A stretch of 15,609 nt of DNA from Candidatus Chloroheliales bacterium (GTDB lineage: Bacteria; Chloroflexota; Chloroflexia; QHBQ01), in NCBI GenBank assembly GCA_003243865.1, contig QHBQ01000520.1, positions 1-15,609 of the forward strand, in the 5' to 3' direction. A program made the position numbers and the translations under genes. The notes under the pieces were generated by a model that saw only the letters and a list, made by a program, of their open reading frames with translations, searched no databases and was not told the origin of the DNA. This document shows positions 15,192-15,609 of this stretch, one piece after another (positions within the stretch are counted from its first letter, which is position 1; the number at the start of each line of letters is the position of its first letter).

Positions 15192-15609
15192 ATGAATACA
15201 AATGAACGGACGGGGCTGACCGGGCGGCGCAGCGACCATAGCAGCATGAACCATGATGCAATGCAAAGCTATGCTGCAGCAAGCGATGCGACAATGGATC
15301 ATGCCGCGATGGAGCGTGACGGCGCGGCAATGGCAGGGATGGACCATGCCAAGATGAAGCACGGCGGCATGAGCCACGATATGTCCGACCCAGCGATGGC
15401 GAAGGCAATGGAAGCGGATATGCGCAACCGCTTCTTCGTCGCGCTGGTTCTTACCATCCCAGTCATCCTTTATTCACCGTTGGGCCAGAGCCTACTGCAC
15501 ATCACCCTGCCAACGCCCATTCCAGTCAACTGGCTGCTGCTCATCCTGACCACACCAATCGTGTTTTGGGCAGGCTGGATATTTGTGGGTGGCGCATTCA
15601 GCGCACTGC
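15192..15609 (+). CDS. Copper-translocating P-type ATPase, N-terminal part (cut by window end)
   Basis: The first 139 codons of a P1B-type heavy-metal ATPase that pumps copper out of the cytoplasm. The start is ATG 15192, 8 nt after GGAG (15180-15183); nearby ATGs at 15184 and 15202 reach stops within a few codons. The first 80 residues contain 13 Met and 6 His in motifs such as MDHAKMKHGGMSHDM, a metal-binding tail typical of CopB-like (P1B-3) pumps; no CxxC heavy-metal domain is present in this part. The first membrane segment is about residues 81-97 (FFVALVLTIPVILYSPLG) and the second about 113-133 (WLLLILTTPIVFWAGWIF). The catalytic DKTGT, the ion-binding CPC/CPH motif and the C-terminus lie beyond the window. 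It is controlled by a consensus promoter and a CsoR-like operator. Confidence 0.88.
   Translation, partial: MNTNERTGLTGRRSDHSSMNHDAMQSYAAASDATMDHAAMERDGAAMAGMDHAKMKHGGMSHDMSDPAMAKAMEADMRNRFFVALVLTIPVILYSPLGQSLLHITLPTPIPVNWLLLILTTPIVFWAGWIFVGGAFSAL

Overview
This 15.6-kb window is a defence island from a GC-rich bacterium. Chloroflexota is my best guess. The intergenic REP palindromes (GTAGGGGCGCATCGCC type), the GC-rich genes and the large CRISPR array fit filamentous Chloroflexia, but nothing here fixes the taxon.

Layout, left to right. (1) Positions 1-3050 are the trailer-side part of a CRISPR array with 42 copies of a 37-nt repeat (the first cut by the window edge) and spacers of 33-39 nt. 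The repeat ends in ACTGAAAC on the + strand, so transcription is probably rightward and the leader and cas genes would lie left of the window. (2) A half repeat at 3089-3105 marks where the array is interrupted by a small gene (3130-3567) that looks like an Imm5-family immunity protein. (3) Positions 3582-3987 hold a six-repeat mini-array whose repeats depart stepwise from the canonical sequence: the rightmost is exact and the two leftmost are identical variants. (4) From a promoter near 4097-4126, three large genes run rightward: a SNF2-type helicase with a C-terminal DUF3883 domain (4173-7796), a DUF1156 Zn-ribbon adenine DNA methylase (7940-10810) and a DUF499 P-loop ATPase (11972-14827). 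(5) Between methylase and ATPase sits a REP-associated tyrosine transposase (RAYT, 11108-11623) flanked by about nine REP palindromes. (6) After the ATPase come a 49-bp tandem repeat and a 70-bp MITE with perfect 15-bp terminal inverted repeats and a TTA target duplication. A near-ideal promoter with a CsoR-like operator follows, then the start of a His/Met-rich copper P-type ATPase gene (15192 to the window end).

How the genes work together. Helicase, methylase and ATPase are the three parts of a BREX/DISARM-related module. From memory, the gene content matches what the PADLOC classification calls Hma (helicase, methylase, ATPase); I could not check this. By family logic the methylase marks self DNA, while the ATPase and the helicase (whose C-terminal domain looks nuclease-like) act on unmarked invading DNA. 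The module is therefore probably not wholly new. Its local features are less ordinary: the immunity-type gene inside the CRISPR array, the drifting mini-array, the AT-rich mosaic core of the methylase, and the RAYT/REP block splitting the operon.
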